The translations under genes and the position numbers were made by a program. This document shows positions 7,506 through 16,033 of a stretch of 64,000 nt of DNA, piece after piece; the stretch's first letter is position 1; every line of letters starts with the position of its first letter. A model generated the notes under the pieces. That model made no database searches. It was not told the origin of the DNA and worked only from the letters and a program-made list of their open reading frames with translations. Origin of the DNA: Pantoea anthophila (lineage in GTDB: Bacteria > Pseudomonadota > Gammaproteobacteria > Enterobacterales > Enterobacteriaceae); contig NZ_VHIZ01000052.1 of NCBI RefSeq assembly GCF_006494375.1, positions 186,001-250,000 on the forward strand, written 5' to 3'.

Positions 7506-8909
7506 GTGGCGAAATACCAGCGATTGATGGATGAGATTCAGCAGCAGATAGAGGCCGGCATCTGGCTGCCGGGTACACGCTTACCCTCATTGCGCCAGCA
7601 GGTGGCGCAGCAGGGCGTCAGCCTTATGACGGTGCTGCACGCCTATGAGCTGCTGGAGAGCCAGGGCTGGATCGTCTCCCGTCCCCAGTCGGGCTACTAC
7701 GTCGCGCCCCGCGCGCTGGCACCCGCGCCCATGAGCGTGGCGATCAGCGAGCAGGTGGATATCAACGACTTTGTATTTGATGTCCTGCAGGCAACGCGCG
7801 ATCCGGCGATTGTGCCGTTTGGCTCCGCCTTTCCCGACCCCGCGCTGTTTCCGCAGCGTCAGCTGATGCGCTCGCTGGCGAATGTCTCCCATCACCTCAC
7901 GCCAACCGATGCGCTGCATAACCTGCCGCCCGGTAACGCCACGCTGCGACAGCTGCTGGCGCAGCGCTATGCGCGTCAGGGCATCACGCTGTCACCGGAT
8001 GAAATTGTCATCACCAGCGGGGCGCTGGAGGCGCTGAACCTCAGCCTGCAATCCCTCACCGAGCCGGGCGATTACGTGGTGATTGAGCATCCCGGTTTTT
8101 ATGGCGCGCTGCAGGCGATTGAGCGGCTCAAGCTGAAAGCGCTGGCGATCCCGGTGGATGCAAAACAGGGCATCGATCTTGCCCAGCTGGAGGAGGCGCT
8201 GCAGCGCTGGCCGGTAAAGGCCTGTTGGCTGATGACCACCCTGCAGAACCCGCTCAGCGTCACCCTGACCCCGGAACGCAAACAGCAACTGGTGGCGCTG
8301 CTGGCGCGCTATCAGGTGCCGATGATTGAAGATGATGTCTATGCCGAACTCTGGACAGGCGATGTCGCGCCGCTGCCGGCCAAAGCCTGGGATCGTCAGG
8401 GCAACGTGCTGCACTGTGGGTCATTTTCAAAATCGCTGGTGGCGGGATTTCGCGTTGGCTGGGTGGCGGCGGGACAGCATGCGCAGCGCATTCAGCGGCT
8501 GCAACTGATGAGCACGCTCTCGACCAGCGCGCCCATGCAGCTGGCGCTGGCGGATTTTCTGGCGACACGGCGTTATGACACCCACCTGAAGCGCCTGCGG
8601 CAGATCCTGGCGAAGCGACAGCAGATGGTGCGCCAGGCACTCCTGAAGGTGCTGCCACCCCAGGCCACACTCAGCGAGGCGCTCGGCGGTTATTTTCTCT
8701 GGGTGACGCTGCCGGAGCGGATCAATACCACCCGGCTTTATCAGCGCGCGCTGGCACAGGGGATCAGTATTGCACCGGGACAGTTATTTTCGGCAGGCGA
8801 GCAGTTCAGTCACTGCTTCAGGCTGAATACCGCCTGGCCGTGGGACAGCCGGGCCGAGGCGGCAATCGAAACGCTGGGTCGGTTAATGGCGGAAAGCGGG
8901 GCAGATTAA
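7506..8909 (+). CDS. yjiR: MocR-family GntR/aminotransferase regulator (YjiR-like)
   Basis: Fusion regulator of 467 aa: an N-terminal GntR winged helix (residues ~1-70, with LPSLRQQVAQQGVSLMTVLH and SRPQSGYYV) joined to a fold-type I aminotransferase domain. The PLP lysine is K309 in GSFSKSLVAGFRVGW; NPLSVTLTPERKQQL and DDVYAELW are typical core motifs. Such MocR proteins use PLP-bound ligands to control genes of B6, amino-acid or polyamine metabolism; the ligand here is unknown. Length and motifs fit E. coli YjiR (470 aa). The start is GTG, backed by AAGGAGAG upstream; an ATG 7 nt earlier is out of frame. The stop overlaps that of the convergent ylaC gene by 4 nt. Confidence 0.85.
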   Translation: MAKYQRLMDEIQQQIEAGIWLPGTRLPSLRQQVAQQGVSLMTVLHAYELLESQGWIVSRPQSGYYVAPRALAPAPMSVAISEQVDINDFVFDVLQATRDPAIVPFGSAFPDPALFPQRQLMRSLANVSHHLTPTDALHNLPPGNATLRQLLAQRYARQGITLSPDEIVITSGALEALNLSLQSLTEPGDYVVIEHPGFYGALQAIERLKLKALAIPVDAKQGIDLAQLEEALQRWPVKACWLMTTLQNPLSVTLTPERKQQLVALLARYQVPMIEDDVYAELWTGDVAPLPAKAWDRQGNVLHCGSFSKSLVAGFRVGWVAAGQHAQRIQRLQLMSTLSTSAPMQLALADFLATRRYDTHLKRLRQILAKRQQMVRQALLKVLPPQATLSEALGGYFLWVTLPERINTTRLYQRALAQGISIAPGQLFSAGEQFSHCFRLNTAWPWDSRAEAAIETLGRLMAESGAD

Positions 8910-9388
8910 ACCCGCGCCGCTTCCTGATGGCCCCAGGTCAGGTAGTAGACATCATAAAAATCGACTTCGCCTTTTTGCGACAGCAGACGCTGGATGCCGC
9001 TCTTCACCCGTTCCGGCGTCTCGGGCAGCGACAGAATCCGCGAAACGGCCTGCTCGCGCACCGGCTGAACGTAATACCATTCACCGTTGTAGCAGACGCG
9101 CAGATCGAGTGCGTCGATATCCTCAAAGCGATATTTCGGGTTGATGTCCATCAGCATCAGCAGGCTCATCACCAGGACAAAGATGGTCGCAAACCAGAAG
9201 GCGGGCCAGCCGAGCATCTCGGTCGTGAAAATCAGCGCAACGCACAGGCCATAGCACAGGTACATCACCGCCCAGAGGCCGGGATGGTTTTTCAGAAACG
9301 AGAGGCTGAAGCGCGGCAAATTGTCGCGACGTTCTTCGCGGTTAAGCGTGGCGATCTCGTCAATCAGGATTTGTTTAATAGCGTCCAT
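8906..9388 (-). CDS. ylaC: YlaC family inner-membrane protein
   Basis: 160-aa protein of the YlaC family, function unknown. It has a soluble N-terminus (REERRDNLPRFSLSFLKNHP), two transmembrane helices near residues 37-80 (WAVMYLCYGLCVALIF and FWFATIFVLVMSLLMLM), then a soluble C-terminal part with the family signature YRFEDIDALDLRVCYNGEWY and GEVDFYDVYYL. Both termini should be cytoplasmic. It converges on the yjiR-like gene with a 4-nt overlap and is otherwise monocistronic. Recognition rests on the conserved YNGEWY and DFYD segments. Confidence 0.82.
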   Translation of the reverse strand: MDAIKQILIDEIATLNREERRDNLPRFSLSFLKNHPGLWAVMYLCYGLCVALIFTTEMLGWPAFWFATIFVLVMSLLMLMDINPKYRFEDIDALDLRVCYNGEWYYVQPVREQAVSRILSLPETPERVKSGIQRLLSQKGEVDFYDVYYLTWGHQEAARV

Positions 9389-9698
9389 TGGTTACCTCTC
9401 TGTGATCTGCTAGCGATTAGAACAGATAACAGTCAAGGATATCAGAAACAGATCTGTGCGATTTTTATATAACAGTTGAACCGTGACCAGAGTCCTGCTC
9501 CGGGCGGCCTGACATTTTGCAACATTTTACCGCAGTCAGAACCGCTTCCCGTGGTGGTGCAGGGCGGGTAACACCCTGTAGTTAACGCCGCATTTGGCTT
9601 TAGTCAGCAATATCAGTCAATTATCTCAATTCTGTCGCCTGGCGCACATTGCATTATGGCGCAGGTTTGCCACACTGATAAAAAAGCGGAGAACCTGC

Positions 9699-10298
9699 AT
9701 GCGTACCCCATCCTCCAGTCTGTTATTGATGATGTCTTTTGCCGCTGGCACCTTTTCGGCCGGGGCGTCTGACAATCCTCAGCACCTGATGCTCGCCATT
9801 CCGTCGGGCGGCGTGCCGAATAACCCGTTACCTCTGATTATCTGGCCACGCGTGGTGCCGGAAGAGGAGGAGATCGCCGCATGGTTTGAGAAAACCTTCG
9901 AAGAAAACGGCTGGCCACCCGCCTGGCGCTATCCGATTTTTCCTTACACCCACTACCACCCCAACACCCATGAGCTGCTGGGTGTGGCTGAAGGCTGGGC
10001 GGAAGTGCTGTTTGGCGGTGACAGTGGCCGGATGGTGACGCTGCGCGCCGGCGATGCGGTGCTGATCCCGGCGGGCGTCGGCCACCGGCAGGTCAGCGCC
10101 AGTGAAGACTTTATGGTGGTCGGAGCCTATCCGCGTGGCATGTCGCCTGAGACACTGCGCGATGAGCCAGCGAAACTGAAAATGGCGCAGGAGCAGGTGA
10201 AAAAAGTGCCTCTGCCGACCCAGGATCCCTTCACCGGTAAAGAGGGCGCACTGACAGAAATCTGGCAGCCGATTGCCGCCATGCAGCCGCAGCCATAA
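9699..10298 (+). CDS. Secreted YjlB-like cupin protein
   Basis: 199-aa single-domain cupin with an N-terminal export signal (SSSLLLMMSFAAGTFSAGAS). The start at 9699 is preferred because GGAG lies 8 nt upstream; longer readings to 9594 lack support. Cupin motif 1 is complete (HYHPNTHELLGVAEG, giving HxH, E and G) and motif 2 is GDAVLIPAGVGH, so three histidines and a glutamate can bind a metal. PNNPLPLIIWPRVVP and ENGWPPAWRYPIFPYTHYH match the YjlB-type cupins, which are mostly cytoplasmic; the signal peptide is the unusual part. No substrate is known. It is flanked by a terminator at 10334 and appears monocistronic. Confidence 0.78.
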   Translation: MRTPSSSLLLMMSFAAGTFSAGASDNPQHLMLAIPSGGVPNNPLPLIIWPRVVPEEEEIAAWFEKTFEENGWPPAWRYPIFPYTHYHPNTHELLGVAEGWAEVLFGGDSGRMVTLRAGDAVLIPAGVGHRQVSASEDFMVVGAYPRGMSPETLRDEPAKLKMAQEQVKKVPLPTQDPFTGKEGALTEIWQPIAAMQPQP

Positions 10299-10333
10299 GG
10301 GAAGGTGCTTCAGACACGCTGCTGAATAACGAT

Positions 10334-10356
10334 GCGCGAGCCCGTCTCGCGCTTTT
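10334..10356 (+). terminator. Rho-independent terminator after cupin gene
   Basis: GCGCGAG and CTCGCGC form a 7-bp GC-rich stem with loop CCCGT, followed by TTTT. It lies 36 nt after the cupin stop codon. Confidence 0.7.
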
Positions 10357-10421
10357 CCCCCTCTTCCCGCAATCCCGCTCTGCGCCTTAGGCGCGCGCGC
10401 TCGCCCCGATCGCGACACCAT

Positions 10422-10448
10422 TGAACATTTGCTCACCGCTGCCGATAA
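10422..10448 (+). promoter_or_regulatory. Candidate FliA (sigma-28) promoter for PAS-GGDEF-EAL gene
   Basis: Exact -10 GCCGATAA at 10441-10448 with TGAACATT (5 of 8 matches to TAAAGTTT) exactly 11 nt upstream, the best sigma-28 candidate in the window. The predicted start near 10456 gives a leader of 90-125 nt. Confidence 0.55.
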
Positions 10449-10578
10449 CTCCCCTGTTAAGATTAGTTATTCTTCTTAATACACTTGTCTTCACAGCCCA
10501 TTTCCGCTGTAGTCTCCGCAGATGTATTAAGAACATTCCTAAGCCATGACCAGGCTACCGAGCAGCAGGCAAATAACA

Positions 10579-13434
10579 ATGGATAATAACTCTGATGTCA
10601 TCTATCGCATGCTGGTACAAAGCGTGATCGACTACGCGATCGCCATGCTCAAACCGGACGGAACCGTCGCCAGCTGGAATGAAGGCGGGCTGAACGTTCT
10701 GGGTTACAGACCAGAAGAAATTATGGGTCAGCATGCCGCCGTGTTTTACAACGAAGAGGATCGTCGTCGCGGTCTGCCGCAGCGGGAACTCGATATTGCC
10801 GCCACCGTGGGACGTTATGATTACGAAGGCTGGCGCTGCCGTAAAGATGGCAGCACCTTCTGGGCGCATGTGGTGATCTATCCCATCCGCAATGATGTGG
10901 CGCAGCTGGTGGGCTTCGCTGTGGTCTGCCGCGACTGTACCCGGCAGCAGGAGCAGCAGCGCAAAGAGCGGGAACAGGAGGCGCGCTTCCGTCTGCTGGT
11001 GGAGGGCGTCACCGATTACGCCATCTATATGCTAGATATCGACGGCAACGTCGTGAACTGGAACGCCGGCGCCCAGCGCGCCAAAGGCTATGTAGCCGAA
11101 GAGATTGTCGGCCAGCATTTTTCCCGCTTCTACAGCGCGCAGGATCGTCTGAATCACGTTCCCAATCAGAACCTGCAGATCGCCTATCGCACCGGCCGGT
11201 TTGAAGATGAGGGCTGGCGCTACCGCAAAGATGGCAGCGCCTTCTGGGCGCATGTGGTGATCGACACGATCCGTGACGATCAGGGTAAGCTGCTGGGTTA
11301 CGCCAAGATCACCCGCGACTGTACCGAACAGCAGCGCGTACGCAATGAGCAGCGCGAGCAGGAGCGACGCTTCCGGCTGCTGGTGGAGGGCGTCACGGAT
11401 TACGCCATCTATATGCTGGATATCGACGGCGTGGTGGTGAACTGGAACGCCGGTGCCGAGCGCGCCAAAGGTTACCGGGCGGAAGAGGTCGTGGGTCAGC
11501 ACTTCTCGCTGTTTTACAGCGCTCAGGAGCGGCTGAACAGAACGCCGGAAGCCAACCTCGGCATTGCGCTGAAGACCGGTCGCTTCGAAGATGAGGGGTG
11601 GCGCTACCGCAAAGATGGCAGCGCCTTCTGGGCGCACGTGGTGATCGACGCGATCCACGACGATGACGGCAAGCTGATCGGCTTCGCCAAGATCACCCGC
11701 GACCGGACGGAACGCCGTGAGCAGGAGCAGCAGGTGCTGCGCGCCCGCGATCTGGCGGAAGCCCAGAGTACCCAGAAAACGGCGCTCTCCCGCTTTCTGG
11801 ATAACATCATCGCCAACATCCCCTCCTGCGTGATTGTCGAAGATGCCATTACCCGTGAGGTTCTGCTGGTCAATGACCGTACCCAGCAGCTGTTTGGCCT
11901 GTCCAAATCGCTGATCGTCAACAAACGGCCGCACGAGTGTATGTCGCCTGAGTTAAGCGACTATTTCAACAATCTGGCGGATGTGGCGCTGCGCAGCGAG
12001 GGGATGCATGAGCGTGAACAGCTGCTGATGACCGCCAGCGGTGAGCGCATCCTGCACACCCGCGCCACCGCGATTAATGGTCAGGATGCACGGCGTAACT
12101 ATCTGATGCTGCTGGTGGAAGATGTGACCGACCAGCGCGCCGCAGATGCCCGCATTCACCACATGGCGCACCATGACAACCTCACCAGCCTGCCGAACCG
12201 TATCCTGTTCCGCCAGCGCCTGAGTGAAGCGCTGCGCAACGCCGGTCAGACGCCGCGTCAGACCGCCGCGCTCTGCCTGGATCTGGACAATTTCAAGAAT
12301 GTGAACGATGCGCTGGGCCACCAGATTGGCGATGAGCTGCTGCGCAGTGTGGCGAAGCGGCTGCGCAACGTGCTGCGCGATCAGGATACCCTGGCGCGTA
12401 TCGGCGGCGATGAGTTCGCCATCGTGCTGCCGTCGGTTGCCAGCGGCGACGAGGCGAGCGTGGTCGCGCAGCGGCTGATCGAGGCCATTCGTCCGCCGGT
12501 CAACATCGAAGGTCATAACCTCTCGGTCGGGCTCAGCGTCGGTATTGCGCTCAGCACCACCATCACCAACACGCCGGAACAGCTGCTGCGCTGTGCCGAC
12601 ATGGCGCTGTATGAGGCCAAACGCAACGGCCGTAACCGCTTTGAGCACTTCACGCTGGAGATGGACGACGTGGCACGCAGCCGCCGCCTGATTGAAAATG
12701 ACCTGCGCGATGCGATCAGCGGCGGGCATCTGCGGCTCTACTACCAGCCCATCACCAATGGCGACCACCACACCATCATTGGCTATGAAGCGCTGATGCG
12801 CTGGCATCATCCCATCCGTGGCCTGATCATGCCCAACGACTTCATTCCGATTGCGGAAGAGACCGGCCTGATTCATATGCTGGGCGCGTTTGCGCTCTAT
12901 GAAGCCTGTCGTGAAGCGGCGAGCTGGGAAGGCAACCAGTCGGTGTCGGTTAACCTCTCACCGCTGCAGTTTAAAAACAGCTCACTGGTGCCGGTGGTGG
13001 AGGGCGCACTGCAGGAGTCCGGGCTGGATCCGGCGCGGCTGGAGGTGGAGATCACCGAATCGGTGCTGCTGGATGATTCGCTGGGGAATATCCGTACCCT
13101 GCAGAATCTCAAGGCGCTGGGCGTGCAGATTGCGCTGGATGATTTTGGTACCGGCTATTCGTCGCTGAGCTATCTGCGATCCTTCCCGTTCGACAAAATC
13201 AAAATCGACAAATCCTTTATTAACGACATGGGGGACAGCCGTGAGGCGCTGGCGATTATCCGGGCCATTACCGGCATGAGTCGCAGTCTGGATATCCAGA
13301 TCACCGCCGAGGGGGTGGAGAGCGATGAGCAGTTTATGAAGCTGCGCGATGAGGGCTGTACGCTGTTCCAGGGCTTCCTGTTCGGGCGTCCTCAGCCGTC
13401 GGAACTGCGGCTGAAAACGCTGGGTCAGTCGTAA
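10579..13434 (+). CDS. Triple-PAS (plus PAS-like) GGDEF-EAL c-di-GMP enzyme
   Basis: Soluble c-di-GMP enzyme of 951 aa. Three PAS/PAC modules repeat with an exact 128-codon period (about residues 8-115, 136-243, 264-371); the second and third are nearly identical, for example in DYAIYMLDIDG and GWRYRKDGSAFWAHVVID. A fourth, divergent PAS-like segment (~395-515) precedes the GGDEF domain (609-613) with an RxxD inhibitory site (R600-D603). The EAL domain has E737-A738-L739, DDFGTGYSSL, KIDKSFI and AEGVES, so both activities could exist. No transmembrane segment is evident. The ATG at 10579 is preferred (AGG 9 nt upstream, product starts MDNNSDVIYRML); an in-frame ATG at 10546 has no ribosome binding site. 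The last 10 nt overlap the convergent LacI-type gene. Confidence 0.92.
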   Translation: MDNNSDVIYRMLVQSVIDYAIAMLKPDGTVASWNEGGLNVLGYRPEEIMGQHAAVFYNEEDRRRGLPQRELDIAATVGRYDYEGWRCRKDGSTFWAHVVIYPIRNDVAQLVGFAVVCRDCTRQQEQQRKEREQEARFRLLVEGVTDYAIYMLDIDGNVVNWNAGAQRAKGYVAEEIVGQHFSRFYSAQDRLNHVPNQNLQIAYRTGRFEDEGWRYRKDGSAFWAHVVIDTIRDDQGKLLGYAKITRDCTEQQRVRNEQREQERRFRLLVEGVTDYAIYMLDIDGVVVNWNAGAERAKGYRAEEVVGQHFSLFYSAQERLNRTPEANLGIALKTGRFEDEGWRYRKDGSAFWAHVVIDAIHDDDGKLIGFAKITRDRTERREQEQQVLRARDLAEAQSTQKTALSRFLDNIIANIPSCVIVEDAITREVLLVNDRTQQLFGLSKSLIVNKRPHECMSPELSDYFNNLADVALRSEGMHEREQLLMTASGERILHTRATAINGQDARRNYLMLLVEDVTDQRAADARIHHMAHHDNLTSLPNRILFRQRLSEALRNAGQTPRQTAALCLDLDNFKNVNDALGHQIGDELLRSVAKRLRNVLRDQDTLARIGGDEFAIVLPSVASGDEASVVAQRLIEAIRPPVNIEGHNLSVGLSVGIALSTTITNTPEQLLRCADMALYEAKRNGRNRFEHFTLEMDDVARSRRLIENDLRDAISGGHLRLYYQPITNGDHHTIIGYEALMRWHHPIRGLIMPNDFIPIAEETGLIHMLGAFALYEACREAASWEGNQSVSVNLSPLQFKNSSLVPVVEGALQESGLDPARLEVEITESVLLDDSLGNIRTLQNLKALGVQIALDDFGTGYSSLSYLRSFPFDKIKIDKSFINDMGDSREALAIIRAITGMSRSLDIQITAEGVESDEQFMKLRDEGCTLFQGFLFGRPQPSELRLKTLGQS

Positions 13435-14489
13435 AGGCCATGCTGCTGAACCGGCGCATGGCTGAGGTTGTCGCGGATGCGGCGCACCGATTCGCGCACC
13501 ACCAGCCGGCCATTCAGCAGCAGGGTGCCGGCCGGGGTGGCAGGATTAAGTCGCATCTCTTGCAGCACTTTCACGGCGGCGGCACCCAGCTCATCACGCG
13601 GCACCTGCACTGAGGTCAGGGGAATATCGTGGATGGCGGCCAGGTTAAAGCCATCCATGCTCATGACCGAAATATCCTGCGGCACCCGCAGGCCCGCCTG
13701 CTCCAGCGCGCTGACCGCACCTGCGGCAATGTAATCACCGCTGGCCAGAATGGCGGTCGGGCGCAGCACGTCCGGGCAGTGGCGCAGATATTCACCGAGC
13801 CGTTCCGCCGCTTCATTGCTGCTGAAGCTGTTCAGCGTCAGCAGATGCTGACGGCTGTCAAAGCGCAGATTCATCGCATGCCAGGCGTCACGCACGCCCT
13901 GCAGCCGCTGCTCCATGGTGTAGCGGCGCAGGCAGTGCAGCGACAGGATCTGCCGGTGCCCCTGCTCAAACAGGTAGCGGGCTGAAAACTCCCCAATCAG
14001 CTGATGATCCGGCGAAACCGAAGGCAGCCGCATACGGCGATCGCGGGCGTTAATCAGCACGCAGGGTTTGTTCATCTCCGCCGCCAGCTGATGAATGTGC
14101 TCATCATCAATGCCGATCAGGATTGCCGCTTCGGTCTGCTGCATCTTGTCGATAAACAGCGCCGCGTCACTCTCCACCTCTTCCAGCGGAGAGTAGCGCA
14201 GCCGTACCTCGTGCGGCTCCACCGCCTGGCTGATCCCCTGAATCACTTTGTAGTAGAAGATGTCACTGCGCACGTCGAAGGCACGTGGCGGCGCGAAGAC
14301 CATCAGATTATTCAGCAGCAGGCGACCGCTGTGCAGGTTATCCAGCACACCCTGCTGCTGCGCCACGGCCAGCACCTTGTCGCGGGTGGCGGGGCGGGTG
14401 TTGGCTTTGCCCGCCAGTACCCGTGACACCGTGCTGATCGAAACGCCGCTCAGCGCCGCAATTTCGCTTACTTTCAGCCTTTGTTTCAT
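13425..14489 (-). CDS. LacI-family transcriptional regulator
   Basis: 354-aa LacI/GalR-type regulator. The N-terminal helix-turn-helix and hinge read VSEIAALSGVSISTVSRVLA with a GKANTRPATRDKVL hinge region; the rest is a periplasmic-binding-protein-like sugar domain (VSPDHQLIGEFSARYLFEQG, ILASGDYIAAGAVSALEQAG, SMDGFNLAAIHDIPLTSVQVP). It is divergent from the MFS-GH31 pair and presumably represses it until the sugar substrate or a derivative binds. A perfect 14-bp palindrome at 14516-14529 in the shared 223-bp spacer is the obvious candidate operator. The inducer is not deducible. Confidence 0.88.
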   Translation of the reverse strand: MKQRLKVSEIAALSGVSISTVSRVLAGKANTRPATRDKVLAVAQQQGVLDNLHSGRLLLNNLMVFAPPRAFDVRSDIFYYKVIQGISQAVEPHEVRLRYSPLEEVESDAALFIDKMQQTEAAILIGIDDEHIHQLAAEMNKPCVLINARDRRMRLPSVSPDHQLIGEFSARYLFEQGHRQILSLHCLRRYTMEQRLQGVRDAWHAMNLRFDSRQHLLTLNSFSSNEAAERLGEYLRHCPDVLRPTAILASGDYIAAGAVSALEQAGLRVPQDISVMSMDGFNLAAIHDIPLTSVQVPRDELGAAAVKVLQEMRLNPATPAGTLLLNGRLVVRESVRRIRDNLSHAPVQQHGLYD

Positions 14490-14515
14490 TCTGTGATCGC
14501 CTTCAAATCTGCCAG

Positions 14516-14529
14516 TGAAAAATTTTTCA
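14516..14529. promoter_or_regulatory. Candidate LacI-type operator
   Basis: TGAAAAATTTTTCA is a perfect 14-bp palindrome 27 bp upstream of the lacI-type start codon and ~184 bp upstream of the transporter. Position between divergent regulator and target genes is the main argument; it lacks the central CG typical of many LacI-family operators. Confidence 0.4.
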
Positions 14530-14712
14530 TAACCTGCTGAATCGCGTCAGATGGTCGTTTCAGTGTCATTTCCTGCCGGTAATCAGCCTGCCATGAAAAG
14601 AGTTGCAAAAAAGAGGCTGTACCCACGTTTCGCACTTTTCTAAGTTCGCTAAAAGGACACGCGGTACGCCAGCAGGCGGTGTGATTTATCAATGGAAATC
14701 AGGAGTGGCACT

Positions 14713-16023
14713 ATGAGCCTCGAATCGACAACCAAACCCGTCAGTGCTTCACGCACGGTGCGCGTGATTAAAAATTTACGCTGGTGGATGCTGGGGATGT
14801 TCCTGCTGGGTGTGACCGTTAACTACATCACCCGCAACTCACTCGGCATTCTGGCACCGGAACTCAAAACCAGCCTCAACATGAGTACCGAACAGTACTC
14901 CTGGGTGGTGGCAGCGTTCCAGCTGGCCTACACCCTGTTTCAGCCGGTCTGCGGCTGGCTGATCGATGTGATCGGCCTGAAGATGGGCTTCCTGATCTGT
15001 GCGCTGGTCTGGTCGGTCACCTGTCTGCTGCACGCCGGGGCCGGAAGCTGGCTGCATCTGGCGCTGCTGCGCTTTGTCATGGGGGCGTCTGAAGCGGCCG
15101 CCACGCCAGCCAACGCCAAAGCGATTGGTGACTGGTTCCCGAAAAAAGAGCGGCCGGTGGCAGCAGGCTGGGCGGGCGTCGGCTTCTCCATCGGGGCGAT
15201 GCTGGCACCGCCCATCATCTACGTTTCCCACATCAACTTTGGCTGGCAGGGCGCCTTCCTGCTGACAGGCGGCCTGGGGCTGCTGTGGGTGCTCTTCTGG
15301 TGGTGGGGCTATCACGCTCCGCAGAGCCATCCGCGCCTTTCTGCTGAGGAGCGCGACTTTATCAATCAGGACAACGAAGCCATCGGCGAGAAGCTGCCGT
15401 TCTTCAAAGCGCTGAAAGTGATTGGTAAAGAGAAGAAGTTTTACGGTATTGCGATTCCGGCCTTTCTGGCTGAACCCGCCTGGGCGGTGCTGAGCTTCTG
15501 GGTGCCGCTCTACCTCGCCAATGAGCGCGGCATGGATCTGAAGCAGATCGTGATGTTTGCCTGGCTGCCCTTCCTGGCGGCTGACCTTGGCAGCGTCGCC
15601 AGCGGTTATCTCACCCGCATTTATGTGCGCTGGTTCGGTTTTACCCGCGTCAACTCAATTGTCGCCAGCTCGGTGACGGGCGCGCTGTTAATGGTTTCGC
15701 TGGCGCTGATGACGCTGGTGAAAGATCCCCTGCTGGCTATCGCGCTCATCTCCATCGGTGGCTTCGGGCATCAGGTCATCTCCTGCATGCTCAGTGCGCT
15801 GGTGGTGGAGCGTTTCGATCGCCGTCAGATGGCGACGGTCAACGGTATGCGCGGCTCCTGCGCCTGGATTGCCAGCTTTATCTTCTCGCTGATTATCGGC
15901 GTCACCGCCGACACCATCGGCTTTAATCCGCTGTTTGTGGCGATGGGCTTTTTTGACCTGATTGGTGCCGTTTTCCTGGTGATGCTGATCGCCGAACGAC
16001 GCCAGCGCCCGGCTAACCCATAA
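14713..16023 (+). CDS. MFS transporter, ACS (ExuT/GudP-like) family
   Basis: 436-aa major facilitator with 12 predicted membrane helices. The family signature VNYITRNSLGILAPEL near residue 40 and WVVAAFQLAYTLFQPVCGWLID resemble anion:cation symporters of the ExuT/GudP type, which usually carry hexuronates or other acidic sugars. The start at 14713 has AGGAG 7 nt upstream; the in-frame ATG at 14692 precedes that site. It is followed after 10 nt by a GH31 glycosidase and controlled by a divergent LacI-type regulator, so its likely cargo is an alpha-linked glycoside that the glycosidase cleaves in the cytoplasm. The acidic nature of the substrate is inference from family. Confidence 0.87.
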   Translation: MSLESTTKPVSASRTVRVIKNLRWWMLGMFLLGVTVNYITRNSLGILAPELKTSLNMSTEQYSWVVAAFQLAYTLFQPVCGWLIDVIGLKMGFLICALVWSVTCLLHAGAGSWLHLALLRFVMGASEAAATPANAKAIGDWFPKKERPVAAGWAGVGFSIGAMLAPPIIYVSHINFGWQGAFLLTGGLGLLWVLFWWWGYHAPQSHPRLSAEERDFINQDNEAIGEKLPFFKALKVIGKEKKFYGIAIPAFLAEPAWAVLSFWVPLYLANERGMDLKQIVMFAWLPFLAADLGSVASGYLTRIYVRWFGFTRVNSIVASSVTGALLMVSLALMTLVKDPLLAIALISIGGFGHQVISCMLSALVVERFDRRQMATVNGMRGSCAWIASFIFSLIIGVTADTIGFNPLFVAMGFFDLIGAVFLVMLIAERRQRPANP

Positions 16024-16033
16024 GGATATCGAG

